From: Pectobacterium betavasculorum
Lineage (GTDB): Bacteria > Pseudomonadota > Gammaproteobacteria > Enterobacterales > Enterobacteriaceae
Assembly: GCF_000749845.1 (NCBI RefSeq)
Contig: NZ_JQHM01000001.1
Span: 930,001 to 994,000 of the forward strand
Length of the DNA: 64,000 nt
Direction: 5' to 3'
In this document: positions 1-9,382 of the stretch, in pieces
Numbering within the stretch: the stretch's first letter is position 1
Layout: every line of letters begins with the position of its first letter
Notes under the pieces: model-generated
What the model was told of the DNA's origin: nothing
What the model saw: the letters and a program-made list of their open reading frames with translations, nothing else
Database searches by the model: none
Made by a program: the position numbers and the translations under genes

Positions 1-1716
1 AACGTTAAGGCGGCAACGCCGCTGTGGATGCGTGAAAAGCTGCGTCGCTGTGGCATTCGTTCTATCGATCCTGTCGTCGATGTGACTAACTACGTTCTGC
101 TGGAACTTGGCCAGCCGATGCACGCTTTCGATCTTGACCGTCTCAACGGCGGCATTATCGTGCGTATGGCGGAAGAGGGTGAAACGCTGACGCTGCTGGA
201 TGGCAACGAAGCGAAGCTGAATGCGGATACGCTGGTTATTGCTGACCAACAGAATGCGCTGGCGATGGGCGGCATCTTTGGTGGTGAGCATTCCGGCGTC
301 AATGAAGAAACGCAAAACGTTCTGTTGGAATGTGCCTACTTTAACCCGTTGTCGATTACCGGACGCGCACGTCGTCACGGTTTGCACACTGATGCTTCTC
401 ACCGCTATGAGCGTGGCGTCGATCCGGCGTTGCAATATAAAGCCATTGAGCGCGCGACCCGCCTGCTGATCGATATCTGTGGTGGTGAAGCGGGTCCGGT
501 GGTTGATGTCACCAGCGAGTCAGACTTGCCAACGCGCGCAACGATTACTCTGCGTCGTGAGAAACTTGATCGTCTGATTGGCCATGTGATTGCCGATGAG
601 CAGGTGAGCGATATCCTGCAACGTTTGGGCTGTAACGTGGTGAAAACCGACTCTGGTTGGCAGGCGACTGCACCGAGCTGGCGCTTCGACATGGAAATTG
701 AAGAGGATTTGGTTGAAGAAGTCGCGCGTATTTACGGCTACAACAACATTCCGAATATTCCTACTCAGGCTCCACTGATCATGACCTCGCATCGCGAAGC
801 GTCACTGTCATTGAAGCGCGTGAAGACATTATTAGTCGATCACGGCTACCAGGAAGCAATTACTTACAGTTTTGTTGACCCGAAAATTCAAGGGCTAATC
901 CACCCTGATGAAGCGTCACTGAGCCTGCCGAGCCCGATTTCCGCGGAGATGTCGGTGATGCGTTTATCGCTGTGGAGCGGCTTGCTGAGTGCGGCGGTGT
1001 ATAACCAAAACCGCCAACAAAGTCGTCTGCGTCTGTTTGAAAGTGGTTTGCGTTTTGTACCGGACGCGAGTGCTGACCTGGGTATTCGCCAGGATTTGAT
1101 GCTGGCGGGGGTGATTACAGGCACGCGTTATGAAGAGCATTGGGATCTGGCGCGTCAGGCTGTTGACTTCTATGATTTAAAAGGCGATTTGGAAGCGGTA
1201 TTGGCATTGACGGGTAAATTGTCTGAGGTTGAATTCAAGGCTGAAAATAATCCAGCATTGCATCCAGGGCAAAGTGCTGCTATTTATCTGTGCGGAGAAC
1301 GCATTGGATTTATTGGCGTTATTCATCCAGAACTGGAGCGCAAGTTGGATCTTAACGGGCGCACCGTGGTGTTCGAATTGTTGTGGGATAAGGTCGCAGA
1401 CCGCGTATTGCCTGATGCGAACGAGATTTCCCGCTTCCCAGCGAACCGTCGCGATATTGCTGTTGTGGTAGCTGAAAATGTCCCTGCGGGAGATATTTTG
1501 GCCGAGTGTAAGAAAGTTGGCGCAAATCAGTTAGTTGGCGTAAACTTATTCGACGTGTACCGAGGGAAGGGCGTAGCGGAAGGTTATAAGAGTCTAGCTA
1601 TCAGCCTGACCCTGCAAGATACCACGCGTACACTGGCAGAAGAGGAAATTGCCGCTACCGTTGCAGAATGCGTAGCAGCATTAAAACAGCGATTCCAAGC
1701 ATCCTTGAGGGATTGA
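1..1716 (+). CDS. pheT: Phenylalanine-tRNA ligase beta subunit, 5'-truncated by the window edge
   Basis: The frame is open from base 1 and gives 571 residues; the E. coli protein is about 795, so roughly the first 220 are missing. PheT pairs with PheS in the cytoplasmic alpha2-beta2 enzyme that charges tRNA-Phe. The visible part covers the B3/B4 editing region (early residues, with the [11 protein letters not shown] stretch), the B5 domain, the catalytic-like domain and a C-terminal ferredoxin-fold anticodon-binding domain ([14 protein letters not shown] onward). The stop lies 4 bp before ihfA, the conserved enterobacterial pheST-ihfA arrangement. Identification is by direct resemblance to E. 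coli PheT. Confidence 0.97.
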   Translation, partial: NVKAATPLWMREKLRRCGIRSIDPVVDVTNYVLLELGQPMHAFDLDRLNGGIIVRMAEEGETLTLLDGNEAKLNADTLVIADQQNALAMGGIFGGEHSGVNEETQNVLLECAYFNPLSITGRARRHGLHTDASHRYERGVDPALQYKAIERATRLLIDICGGEAGPVVDVTSESDLPTRATITLRREKLDRLIGHVIADEQVSDILQRLGCNVVKTDSGWQATAPSWRFDMEIEEDLVEEVARIYGYNNIPNIPTQAPLIMTSHREASLSLKRVKTLLVDHGYQEAITYSFVDPKIQGLIHPDEASLSLPSPISAEMSVMRLSLWSGLLSAAVYNQNRQQSRLRLFESGLRFVPDASADLGIRQDLMLAGVITGTRYEEHWDLARQAVDFYDLKGDLEAVLALTGKLSEVEFKAENNPALHPGQSAAIYLCGERIGFIGVIHPELERKLDLNGRTVVFELLWDKVADRVLPDANEISRFPANRRDIAVVVAENVPAGDILAECKKVGANQLVGVNLFDVYRGKGVAEGYKSLAISLTLQDTTRTLAEEEIAATVAECVAALKQRFQASLRD

Positions 1717-1720
1717 ACCT

Positions 1721-2017
1721 ATGGCGCTTACTAAAGCTGAAATGTCAGAATACCTGTTTGAGAAGCTCGGGCTGAGCAAACGGGATGCCAAAGAGCTAGT
1801 CGAGCTGTTTTTTGAAGAAGTTCGTCGCGCTTTGGAAAATGGCGAGCAGGTCAAGTTGTCAGGTTTTGGCAATTTTGATTTGCGAGACAAGAACCAACGT
1901 CCGGGGCGTAACCCAAAAACTGGCGAAGATATTCCGATTACGGCGCGCCGTGTGGTCACGTTCCGTCCGGGGCAAAAGCTAAAAAGCAGGGTAGAGAACG
2001 CCTCTCCCAAAGAGTAA
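1721..2017 (+). CDS. ihfA: Integration host factor alpha subunit
   Basis: 98 residues, the usual IHF-alpha length. IHF is a heterodimer with IhfB that bends DNA sharply at specific sites and acts in transcription, recombination and replication. The HU/IHF fold is complete: N-terminal helices ([19 protein letters not shown]), the beta-arm with [12 protein letters not shown], where the intercalating proline lies, and the [10 protein letters not shown] end. The start overlaps the pheT operon end (AGGATTG precedes ATG), so it is probably co-transcribed with pheT, and a terminator follows immediately. Confidence 0.98.
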   Translation: MALTKAEMSEYLFEKLGLSKRDAKELVELFFEEVRRALENGEQVKLSGFGNFDLRDKNQRPGRNPKTGEDIPITARRVVTFRPGQKLKSRVENASPKE

Positions 2018-2028
2018 CAGTGTCACCC

Positions 2029-2054
2029 AAAAAGGCCGCGTAAGCGGCCTTTTC
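2029..2054. terminator. Bidirectional Rho-independent terminator between ihfA and ygbA
   Basis: The hairpin GGCCGC-GTAA-GCGGCC is flanked by A-run and T-run, so it can end both the rightward pheT-ihfA transcript and the leftward ygbA transcript. Confidence 0.85.
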
Positions 2055-2059
2055 CTATC

Positions 2060-2494
2060 TTATACGCTCTTCACTTTATCAGCGTTGCTGTCTGCTGATG
2101 TAGGATGCTGCGCGGCTAAACGCGCGGTTCGTCCGGTTGACGTCTTTGCTGATGTTTCTCTTTTAGGATAATCCGGCACGGGTCGACGATCGTCAATTAA
2201 ATGCCGTATCGCCAGAATTGGGTGGCGCAGCAGCATCCGTGGCCCTGACCAGCGCATAACCGCTTTGATCGCTTCGCGTCTTGCTGGCTGATAACAGTGA
2301 ATAGGACAATGTTTGCACGCGGGTTTATCTTCACCAAAATGACAACGCTCCAGACGCTTGATGGCGTAGCTGAATAAGTCGTTATACTCCGCACTCACGT
2401 CGGTTTCAGGGTGGTGCTTTTCATACAACGCGATCATCAATCCGACGGTACGAATCTCCCTCTGTCGATATTTTCCCAAGGGTTTTCTCGCCAT
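2060..2494 (-). CDS. ygbA: YgbA-family (nitrous oxide-stimulated promoter family) protein
   Basis: About 144 residues from the second ATG (2494); an ATG at 2503 is also in frame, but the AGGA upstream lies only 1 base from it and about 10 from the inner one. The sequence matches the YgbA family (named for nitric-oxide induction in E. coli). A CxxCxxxC cluster (ACKHCPIHCY) after HFGEDKP suggests metal or Fe-S binding. Function is not established in detail; a role in nitrosative stress is family knowledge. The NsrR-like box just upstream fits that. Confidence 0.85.
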   Translation of the reverse strand: MARKPLGKYRQREIRTVGLMIALYEKHHPETDVSAEYNDLFSYAIKRLERCHFGEDKPACKHCPIHCYQPARREAIKAVMRWSGPRMLLRHPILAIRHLIDDRRPVPDYPKRETSAKTSTGRTARLAAQHPTSADSNADKVKSV

Positions 2495-2521
2495 GCTTGT
2501 CATGTCCTGATGAAATTATAA

Positions 2522-2545
2522 TAGATGCATTCTAAATGCAATTTA
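2522..2545. promoter_or_regulatory. NsrR-like operator upstream of ygbA
   Basis: AGATGCATTCTAAATGCA begins at 2523 and is an imperfect inverted repeat close to the known NsrR pattern (AAGATGCATTT and its complement). It lies about 30 bases upstream of the ygbA start, where a repressor would block transcription. The match is by eye; NsrR itself is outside the window. Confidence 0.7.
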
Positions 2546-2631
2546 TTGCAAGGGAAACCGCTTAAATCACATCTGTGTTTAAAAGAAAAAGGAGAAAGGC
2601 GAGGAGAACCCTCGCCGAAGAAAGAGGGTAA

Positions 2632-4350
2632 TCAGGCTTGACCGAACTGTGCCTGATGTAATCTGGCATAGGTGCCACTTTGCTCCAGTAGCGTCTGGTG
2701 GCTACCTTGTTCAATGATACTGCCGTTATCCACCACAACAATGCGTCCTGCATTCTGTATGGTTGCCAGCCTGTGGGCGATGACCAGCGTGGTGCGCCCT
2801 GTGGAAAGCTCGCTGAGCGATTGCTGTATCGCCTGTTCCGTCGCCGTATCCAACGCGGACGTCGCTTCGTCCAGAATCAGGATCGGTGGGTTTTTCAGGA
2901 AAATACGCGCAATAGACAAACGCTGTTTTTGTCCACCTGACAGTTTAACGCCGCGCTCACCGACCACCGTATCCAGTCCTTCCGGCAGATTCTCGAGCAA
3001 CTCATCTAATCGGGCTCGTCGTGCGGCTTCCATGATTTCGTCATCGTTGGCATCAAGTTTGCCGTAGGCGATGTTTTCCCGAATGGTACCGCCGAACAGG
3101 AAAACATCCTGCTGTACGATGCCGATTTGGCTGCGTAGCGATGCCTGTGTCATCTGGCGGATATCCATGCCGTCAATGGTGATGGCACCGTGGGTTAAAT
3201 CATAGAAGCGAGGAAGCAGGGAACAGAGTGTGGTTTTTCCTGCGCCGGAGGGGCCAACAAACGCGACGGTTTCCCCTGCGCGAATCGATAGATCGATATT
3301 GCGCAGAATCGGGCGATCGGCAGAATAATCAAAGCTCACCTGATTAAAGCGGATATCGCCTGTCAGCGGCCCAGCATCACGTGCATCGGGTGCATCGGCA
3401 ATCTCGGGGACGGTATCAATCAGTTGAGTAAAGCGTTTGAATCCCGCAATGCCCTTGGGATAACTCTCCAGTACCGAGGTAATTTTGGCGACAGGACGGA
3501 AGAAAACTTCAATCAGCAGCAGGAAGCCGATAAAACCTCCGTAGGTGAGCTCGCCCTGAATGACATACCAGATACCTGCTAGCATCACGATAAGCTGTAT
3601 CAGGCGCGTGCTGAGGTAGCTGAGCGTCATGCTGGCGGTCATGATGCGGTAAGCCTGTAACTTAGTACGGCGGTAGTTTTCGTTATCGTGAGAAAACAGT
3701 TTCTTCTCATGAGTTTCATTGGCAAAAGCTTTCACGACACGGATACCGCCCACGCTTTCTTCTATTCGGGCGTTGAAGTTGCCCACCTGACCGAAGAGTT
3801 GGCGCCAGGTTTCCGTCATGCGTGCGCCATAGCGGCTGACGAGATATCCCATGAAAGGCACGATAATAATCGTCAGTAGCGCCAGATTCAGGTGAACTGT
3901 TGCCATCAGAATAAACGCGCCAATAAATGTCATGATGGCGAGGAAGAGGTCTTCCGGGCCATGGTGAGCTATTTCACCGACTTCTTCCAGATCTTTGGTA
4001 ACGTGGGTGATGATATGCCCGGTCTTCATATTGTCATAGTAACGGAACGGCAAGTTTTGCAGGTGCTCAAATGCCTGTCTCCGCATGTCGGTTTCAATCC
4101 CCACGCCCAGTGCATGTCCCCAATAGTTGACGATAGCCATCAGCGCGGTATTCAGCAGATACACCGCCAATAATGCTACCGACGCTAGCAGGATCAGCGA
4201 CCAGTCCTGAGCCGGTAACAGTTTGTCGATGAACGCTTTAATCGCCATCGGGAACCCTAGTTCAAGCAGGCCGGCGATAATGGCGCAGCCAAAATCGAGG
4301 ATGAATAACCCTTTGTAAGGGGAATAGTAAGAAAAGAAACGCCTTAACAT
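2632..4350 (-). CDS. MsbA-like ABC exporter (fused membrane and ATPase domains)
   Basis: 572 residues. The N-terminal half (about 1-310) is an ABC_membrane domain with six predicted helices. The C-terminal half is the ATPase, with Walker A GPSGAGKTT, signature LSGGQKQR and Walker B ILILDEATSALD. One polypeptide carries one copy of each domain, so it should work as a homodimer exporting a lipid, peptide or drug-like substrate across the inner membrane. It resembles Gram-positive-type multidrug half-transporters as much as MsbA itself, so the substrate is not assigned. It stands alone between ygbA and yddG, transcribed leftward. Confidence 0.85.
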   Translation of the reverse strand: MLRRFFSYYSPYKGLFILDFGCAIIAGLLELGFPMAIKAFIDKLLPAQDWSLILLASVALLAVYLLNTALMAIVNYWGHALGVGIETDMRRQAFEHLQNLPFRYYDNMKTGHIITHVTKDLEEVGEIAHHGPEDLFLAIMTFIGAFILMATVHLNLALLTIIIVPFMGYLVSRYGARMTETWRQLFGQVGNFNARIEESVGGIRVVKAFANETHEKKLFSHDNENYRRTKLQAYRIMTASMTLSYLSTRLIQLIVMLAGIWYVIQGELTYGGFIGFLLLIEVFFRPVAKITSVLESYPKGIAGFKRFTQLIDTVPEIADAPDARDAGPLTGDIRFNQVSFDYSADRPILRNIDLSIRAGETVAFVGPSGAGKTTLCSLLPRFYDLTHGAITIDGMDIRQMTQASLRSQIGIVQQDVFLFGGTIRENIAYGKLDANDDEIMEAARRARLDELLENLPEGLDTVVGERGVKLSGGQKQRLSIARIFLKNPPILILDEATSALDTATEQAIQQSLSELSTGRTTLVIAHRLATIQNAGRIVVVDNGSIIEQGSHQTLLEQSGTYARLHQAQFGQA

Positions 4351-4463
4351 GTATGACTTTTTTAGGTAACGAAATGTGAGGGTGACTATAACAGGTTAGC
4401 GAGAGAATGTGACCGCGGGCAGATTAGGGTTTTTAGTGGCCGGGAAGCCCGGCCGAAAACGGA

Positions 4464-5366
4464 TCAACTCGTAAGCGTGCGTGTCGCATACCAGCAGAGC
4501 AGTGAACCTGCCGTGACCATGGCGACGCCTTGCCAGAACGAAATAGCAGGTGTGATGTTGAGCCAGAGCGCCGCCAATAGTGTCGAGAGCACGGGTGTAA
4601 AGTAAGAGGCGGTTGCTAGCAAGGTCAGATTGCCATACTGAATACCGGCATTCCATGCTGAATAGGCTAGCGCGGTTGAGGCACCCATAAAAAGCAGTTC
4701 CAGCGAACTCGGCAACGTCAATAAAATAGGCCCTTCGGCACTGAAGGAATACTGAACCCATAGCACAAGCGAAGTGAAGAAAAAGAACAGCGATACGCCA
4801 CTTTTTCCCTGCCCATAACGCTTGGTGATATTACAGTAGAGTGCCCAGGTTAGGGCCGCAGAAAACGCCAGGCCGTAGGCCAGTGGGTTAGTAAGAATGT
4901 TGTTCCACAGTAGCTCGGGCGTCCAGTCACTTTCTCCTTTCATAATCCATACAATGCCACCTAGCGCGAGTGCGAGACCGGGCCAGAGCAGAAAGCGACT
5001 TTTCTGTTGATTGATAAAAAGAGAAAAAAGTATGGTCAAACTGGGCCACAAATAATTAATCATGCCGATTTCCATCGCCTGCATGCGGCTATCGGCTAAT
5101 CCGATGGACAGAGACAAAAATATTTCATAGCAGACAAATAGCGCTCCGCCCGCGAACAAATAGATTCTGGGTAACGTTTTAATGCGTGGAAGACCATACA
5201 AGACCAGTAGACACAGCGTGCTGGTGGAGTAAATCATCGCTGCGCCACCAACGGCGCCGAGCGCTTCGGTCAGGCTGCGAATAAGCCCAACGGATGTGCT
5301 CCATAGAATGATAGCCAGTAGACCTGTGAGCGTGGCGCGCTGAGGCGTCGTGTTTATTCCCGTCAT
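4464..5366 (-). CDS. yddG: Aromatic amino acid exporter, DMT superfamily
   Basis: 300 residues with about ten hydrophobic segments and two EamA repeats. It aligns with E. coli YddG over its whole length (TLTGLLAIILWSTSVGLIR, ALTWALYCNITKRY, SYFTPVLSTLLAAL). YddG exports aromatic amino acids and some toxic amphiphiles from the cytoplasm. The E. coli protein begins nearer the TTPQRATL segment; here the ATG and first residues lie inside a degenerate copy of the dispersed intergenic repeat, and the upstream GTGAAGT is a poor ribosome site. The exact start is therefore uncertain. Confidence 0.88.
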   Translation of the reverse strand: MTGINTTPQRATLTGLLAIILWSTSVGLIRSLTEALGAVGGAAMIYSTSTLCLLVLYGLPRIKTLPRIYLFAGGALFVCYEIFLSLSIGLADSRMQAMEIGMINYLWPSLTILFSLFINQQKSRFLLWPGLALALGGIVWIMKGESDWTPELLWNNILTNPLAYGLAFSAALTWALYCNITKRYGQGKSGVSLFFFFTSLVLWVQYSFSAEGPILLTLPSSLELLFMGASTALAYSAWNAGIQYGNLTLLATASYFTPVLSTLLAALWLNITPAISFWQGVAMVTAGSLLCWYATRTLTS

Positions 5367-5417
5367 ACTTCACGTTGCCCGTGCGTTGGTTTTTCTGCCA
5401 CTCAAATTGTGAGGGAA
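5355..5417. repeat. Degenerate, internally deleted copy of the dispersed TATACCC/GGGTATA repeat
   Basis: The left part (TATTCCCGTCATACTTCACG, then a GTGCGTTGG block) matches the left end of the copies at 8536 and 51445. The right part (ACTCAAATTGTGAGGGAAT) is a decayed form of their right end ACTCGAATTATTTAGGGTAT. The internal segment is gone. It overlaps the 5' end of yddG. Confidence 0.6.
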
Positions 5418-5450
5418 TCGATGAAAAGTGTGCAGAAGGGAGGTATAGCA

Positions 5451-5475
5451 AGCCGGACGCCGTTATCTGCGTCCG
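5451..5475. terminator. Hairpin downstream of nadE
   Basis: GCCGGACGC and GCGTCCGGT form a 9-bp stem just past the nadE stop on the leftward transcript. No clear U-run follows, so it may be a processing or pause hairpin rather than a full terminator. Confidence 0.45.
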
Positions 5476-5495
5476 GTTATATTCATCGCGATAGT

Positions 5496-6320
5496 TTACT
5501 GCCAGAAGTCATCAAAAACAGTAATCGGTGGACGACGCTTGTGCTCGGTTTTGCGATACCAATTCTCGATGGTGGCCGCATCATCAGCATCGATTTGCTT
5601 ACCTTCCAGATAGTCGTCGATCTTCTCATAGGTGACGCCCAGCGCCAGTTCATCGGGGAGAGAGGGGCGATCTTCTTCCAGATCGGCGGTTGGGGCTTTC
5701 GTATACAGATGAGGAGGGCAGCCAAGTTCGCGCAGCAGCGCTTTACCCTGACGCTTGTTCAGTCGAAAAATCGGGTTGATATCCGTACCGCCGTCGCCGT
5801 ACTTGGTGAAAAAGCCCGTTACTGCTTCTGCCGCATGATCGGTACCCACAACAAGTCCGGCATTCATGCCTGCGATGCTGTACTGAGCCTTCATTCGTTC
5901 TCTGGCTTTCTCATTGCCTTTTACAAAATCGGAGAGCTCCACGCCAATAGCACGCAAGGTGGTTTCGCTGGCCTCGATAGCGGGCTTGATATTTACGGTT
6001 AATACACGGTCAGGTTGGATAAAGGCGATGGCATCCTGGCAGTCAGCTTCATCAGCCTGCACGCCGTAAGGCAGCCGAACAGCAATGAACTGATAGCGAG
6101 AATTTCCCGTTTCATTGCGTAATTCAGTGATAGCCGTCTGGCACAGTTTGCCTGTCAACGTAGAGTCTTGACCGCCGCTGATGCCCAGAACTAACGACGT
6201 AACGAACGGGTGAGCATTCAGATAATTCTTTAAAAAATCAACGCTAACACGGATTTCCTGTGCCGGATCGATGCTGCTTTTCACGCCCAACGCAGTGATA
6301 ATGTCGTTTTGTAATGACAT
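5496..6320 (-). CDS. nadE: NH3-dependent NAD+ synthetase
   Basis: 274 residues, the length of the short ammonia-dependent NadE. The enzyme adenylates deamido-NAD+ and amidates it to NAD+ in the last step of NAD synthesis, as a cytoplasmic homodimer. The P-loop-like ATP pyrophosphatase motif SGGQDST is at about residue 46, and the conserved GTDHAAEA and [11 protein letters not shown] stretches are intact. A good RBS (GAGGGAG) precedes the start. As in E. coli it is divergent from osmE. Confidence 0.97.
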   Translation of the reverse strand: MSLQNDIITALGVKSSIDPAQEIRVSVDFLKNYLNAHPFVTSLVLGISGGQDSTLTGKLCQTAITELRNETGNSRYQFIAVRLPYGVQADEADCQDAIAFIQPDRVLTVNIKPAIEASETTLRAIGVELSDFVKGNEKARERMKAQYSIAGMNAGLVVGTDHAAEAVTGFFTKYGDGGTDINPIFRLNKRQGKALLRELGCPPHLYTKAPTADLEEDRPSLPDELALGVTYEKIDDYLEGKQIDADDAATIENWYRKTEHKRRPPITVFDDFWQ

Positions 6321-6544
6321 GCCATCTCCCTCCTGAACTTATTGATACTGCAAAAGAATTATTAAGATTCCTGAGTGTAAAACGAATCGACGTGAAGAAA
6401 AAGAACAAGCTGTCAGGTAGTCGTTTTCCCTATAGATAGCTCGTTTTAGACTATCGGCCAATATGTTACATCTTCACGTTATGATTTGAAAAAGTGGTCG
6501 CCGCCGACTAGCCTTAGTGTGACGTATAATAATGAGGTGATGAG

Positions 6545-6874
6545 ATGAAGAATAATAGATTATTAGTGTGTATTGCGGCAGCGGGCGCTGTCATGCTTGC
6601 GGGATGTACGGCTTACAACAAGGCAGAAAGCTATGTTAATGAGCCTGTGGTAAAAGATGTGAAAGTGGGAATGACGAAGCAGCAGGTTCAGCAACTTGCA
6701 GGTAGCGGGGTGGAAAAACACCTGGTGAATGCCAAGGGATCCTGTAGCGATTATCTGTTGAAAAACCGTGATGGTACTGCGCAGAACTATTTCGTGAGCT
6801 ATAACGACACGGGCCATGTTCTCAATAAAGGTTTCCAGACTTGCCAGGCTTATGACACAAATCCACAGCGCTAA
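6545..6874 (+). CDS. osmE: Osmotically inducible lipoprotein OsmE
   Basis: 109 residues with a lipoprotein signal peptide; the lipobox LAGC places the lipidated cysteine at residue 21. The remainder is a small SmpA/OmlA (BamE-like) domain with the VKVGMTKQQVQQLAG helix. E. coli OsmE is an outer-membrane-associated lipoprotein induced by high osmolarity and in stationary phase; its molecular job is not settled. The nadE-osmE divergent pair is conserved. Confidence 0.94.
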   Translation: MKNNRLLVCIAAAGAVMLAGCTAYNKAESYVNEPVVKDVKVGMTKQQVQQLAGSGVEKHLVNAKGSCSDYLLKNRDGTAQNYFVSYNDTGHVLNKGFQTCQAYDTNPQR

Positions 6875-6925
6875 GTAACCGGATTGTACGAAATCGTTAC
6901 CAAAAAGCATGTGAAGAGTCATAAA

Positions 6926-6966
6926 TAAAAAAACGCCGACAGCATCAGTTGTCGGCGTTTTTTTTT
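6926..6966. terminator. Bidirectional terminator between osmE and tcyP
   Basis: AAACGCCGACA and TGTCGGCGTTT form an 11-bp stem with A-rich and T-rich flanks on both sides. It serves the converging osmE and tcyP transcripts. Confidence 0.92.
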
Positions 6967-6982
6967 GCACAAGAAGCGCGGC

Positions 6983-8377
6983 TTAGCGGTGTGTTAACTC
7001 AGCGTCATCCTGGGCGTTGAAAACCGTTTTATCCGTCTGTTTCATCAACTGGCTGGTGACTGTCCCGGCTGTCATCGATCCGCTAACGTTAAGCGCGGTA
7101 CGACCCATATCGATCAGCGGTTCAATGGAGATCAGCAGTGCGACGAGGGTCACCGGCAGCCCCATTGCGGGCAGGACGATTAATGCTGCAAAGGTGGCAC
7201 CGCCGCCCACACCGGCCACACCGGCAGAACTAATCGTAACGATACCTACCAGCGTTGCGATCCAGACTGGATCCAATGGGTTGATTCCTACCGTTGGTGC
7301 GACCATCACGGCCAGCATCGCTGGGTAGAGTCCCGCGCAGCCGTTTTGACCAATGGTGGTACCGAAAGAAGCAGCAAAGCTGGCAATAGACTGCGGTACG
7401 CCAATGCGGCGCGTTTGCGCTTCAATACTGAGTGGAATCGTTGCGGCGCTGGAACGGCTGGTAAACGCGAATGTTAGCACTGGCCAGACTTTGCGATAAA
7501 AACGCGCCGGATTGATACCCGTGAAAGACAGGATGAGTGCGTGGACGCCGAACATAATCGCCAGTCCCAGATAGGACGCGACAACGAAGCTACCCAGCTT
7601 GAGGATGTCTTGCAGATTAGAGCTGGCAACCATTTTGGTCATTAGCGCCATGACACCATAAGGTGTCAACTTCATCACCAGACGAACAAGTTTCATCACC
7701 CAGGATTGCAGCGTGTCAATTGCGGTTAACACACGTTCGCCTTTCACCGCGTCATCTTTCAGCAGTTGTAGCGCGGCAACGCCAAGGAAAGCGGCGAAGA
7801 CAACGACGCTAATGATAGACGTTGGGTTAGCACCGGTCAGCTCAGCAAACGGGTTTTTAGGGATGAATGACAGGATAAGCTGAGGAACGTTAAGGTCTGC
7901 GACTTTACCCGCATAGTTGCTTTCAATCGCTGTTAATCTCGCGGTTTCTTGCGCGCCTTGCACGAGTCCGGTTGCCGTTAGACCAAACAGGTTGGTGACA
8001 AAAACGCCGACCAACGCAGAGATCAGCGTGGTAATCAGCAGAGTAGACAGCGTCAAGACGCTGATTTTCCCCAATGATGAGGCATTATGCAGTTTGGCAA
8101 CGGAATTAAGGATGGAGATAAATACCAGCGGCATCACGATCATCTGTAACAGCTGCACATAGCCATTACCGACGATGTTAAACCATGAGATGGACTGCTT
8201 AACAACCGGGTTGTCGCCACCATAAATCAGATGCAGCGCCAGACCAAATAATACCCCGACAACCAAGCCCAGCAACACTTTCTTTGCCAGACTCCAGGAT
8301 GGATTACGGCTGGCGTAGCCTAATCCGAGTAGTAATACGACAAATAGCAAAATATTTATGAGTAGCGGAAAATTCAT
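6983..8377 (-). CDS. tcyP: L-cystine:cation symporter TcyP (YdjN)
   Basis: 464 residues from the ATG at 8377; the frame extends upstream to 8494, but this start has GGGAGC at proper distance and matches the E. coli N-terminus (MNFPLL). It is a dicarboxylate/amino acid:cation symporter (SDF) family inner-membrane protein with the family motifs [12 protein letters not shown] and [12 protein letters not shown]. It imports cystine and relatives as a sulfur source. In E. coli it is under CysB control; no CysB site was identified here. Confidence 0.95.
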   Translation of the reverse strand: MNFPLLINILLFVVLLLGLGYASRNPSWSLAKKVLLGLVVGVLFGLALHLIYGGDNPVVKQSISWFNIVGNGYVQLLQMIVMPLVFISILNSVAKLHNASSLGKISVLTLSTLLITTLISALVGVFVTNLFGLTATGLVQGAQETARLTAIESNYAGKVADLNVPQLILSFIPKNPFAELTGANPTSIISVVVFAAFLGVAALQLLKDDAVKGERVLTAIDTLQSWVMKLVRLVMKLTPYGVMALMTKMVASSNLQDILKLGSFVVASYLGLAIMFGVHALILSFTGINPARFYRKVWPVLTFAFTSRSSAATIPLSIEAQTRRIGVPQSIASFAASFGTTIGQNGCAGLYPAMLAVMVAPTVGINPLDPVWIATLVGIVTISSAGVAGVGGGATFAALIVLPAMGLPVTLVALLISIEPLIDMGRTALNVSGSMTAGTVTSQLMKQTDKTVFNAQDDAELTHR

Positions 8378-8535
8378 CCGGTTTTGCTCCCTATCAGTGA
8401 CCGCTTTGCGCCATACTCTCCACGGATATGCAATAAGGCACAGTGCCGTAAGCGACAGCACGATCTTTCGCGATAAAAAATAACAAAGACGCACAGGATA
8501 ACAGGTCTTTTACCATCATGTTACAGAGATATGTT

Positions 8536-8681
8536 TATACCCGTCATACTTCAAGCCGCATGTGCGTTGGCTACGTTCAAATACTCGGCCGTCGTGGGCC
8601 TCAACCCTTCGGGGACAGCGCAAGCGCTGCTCAAAAACGCCTTGCCGTTTTTGTCCTGCAACTCGAATTATTTAGGGTATT
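8536..8681. repeat. Dispersed intergenic repeat, copy A
   Basis: Starts TATACCCGTCATACTTCAAG and ends ACTCGAATTATTTAGGGTAT. The two ends are imperfect inverted repeats of each other over roughly 26 bp. The middle contains the GTGCGTTGGCT block and a C/G-rich hairpin unlike copies B and C. It lies between tcyP and ydjM and encodes no protein. Confidence 0.85.
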
Positions 8682-8697
8682 ACGCCAGGTAACGCAG

Positions 8698-9273
8698 TTA
8701 TTTCACGTATTGGAAGAGGTATGATTGCGCGGATTGCAAAAAGCGGAATGACTGTTCATAGGTGCAGCAATCCAAATTTTTTTGCGGTTGATACAGTGAA
8801 AAACCGATACAGGCAATACACAGGAAACGTTCTAATTGATTACCTTTTTGGCTATTTAAAATCGGCAAGCGGAAACGCCAGCGGCAAGGCCAGAGCAATG
8901 GGACGCCCGAAGGAGTCAACATATCAGCGAATATGTGGCTTAGATAACCGACGATCATGGCATGGTAGACATCCGTCGGAATCGGCCAGTCTGGCGGCAG
9001 ACGCGTCTGAATAAAGAAAATACTGGCGGCGATAGCGAGAAAGCTGTGGGTAAATCCACGGTGCCCAAAGAGTCGGGCAATCGGCGCGGAAAGCCACTTC
9101 AAACGTTGCCCGAGAACCGATTTTGGGTGATCGATATCGGGCAACAGTGAGGTAAGCAGTGCACCGGGAATAATGTGCCACCAGTCTCCGGCAGCCAGTG
9201 CTGGCGATAGTTCAACTTTTTTAGCCAGAATCGCGCAGGCAACAGAAAACAGCAGGTGTCCTTCCGCAGTCAT
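8698..9273 (-). CDS. ydjM: SOS-inducible inner-membrane protein YdjM (metal-dependent hydrolase family)
   Basis: 191 residues from the ATG at 9273, preceded by GAGAAG, and matching the E. coli start MTAEGHLLFS. It belongs to the YdjM/LexA-binding inner-membrane family, with conserved DIDHP, GHRGFTHS and GYLSHIFADMLT motifs whose His/Asp residues look metal-binding, and several membrane segments. The biochemical function is unknown; in E. coli the gene is LexA-regulated. A textbook LexA box lies 17 bp upstream. The C-terminus differs from E. coli. Confidence 0.93.
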   Translation of the reverse strand: MTAEGHLLFSVACAILAKKVELSPALAAGDWWHIIPGALLTSLLPDIDHPKSVLGQRLKWLSAPIARLFGHRGFTHSFLAIAASIFFIQTRLPPDWPIPTDVYHAMIVGYLSHIFADMLTPSGVPLLWPCRWRFRLPILNSQKGNQLERFLCIACIGFSLYQPQKNLDCCTYEQSFRFLQSAQSYLFQYVK

Positions 9274-9289
9274 GAAACTTCTCAAATAA

Positions 9290-9309
9290 AACTGTTATTT
9301 TATACAGTA
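9290..9309. promoter_or_regulatory. LexA (SOS) box of ydjM
   Basis: AACTGTTATTTTATACAGTA: CTGT-N8-ACAG with an AT-only centre and TA flank, a full match to the LexA core. It is placed directly ahead of ydjM, as in E. coli. Confidence 0.92.
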
Positions 9310-9382
9310 TAAGAGATTATCCCTGTCTGCGGAAGCGGTGACAGCGTAACGATTTATTTCGGAATGGTATCCGCTACGCCTT

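Noticed and set aside
5409-6002. 197-codon rightward frame
   Set aside because: It lies wholly antisense to nadE, whose protein is unmistakable; no ribosome site and non-biological composition.
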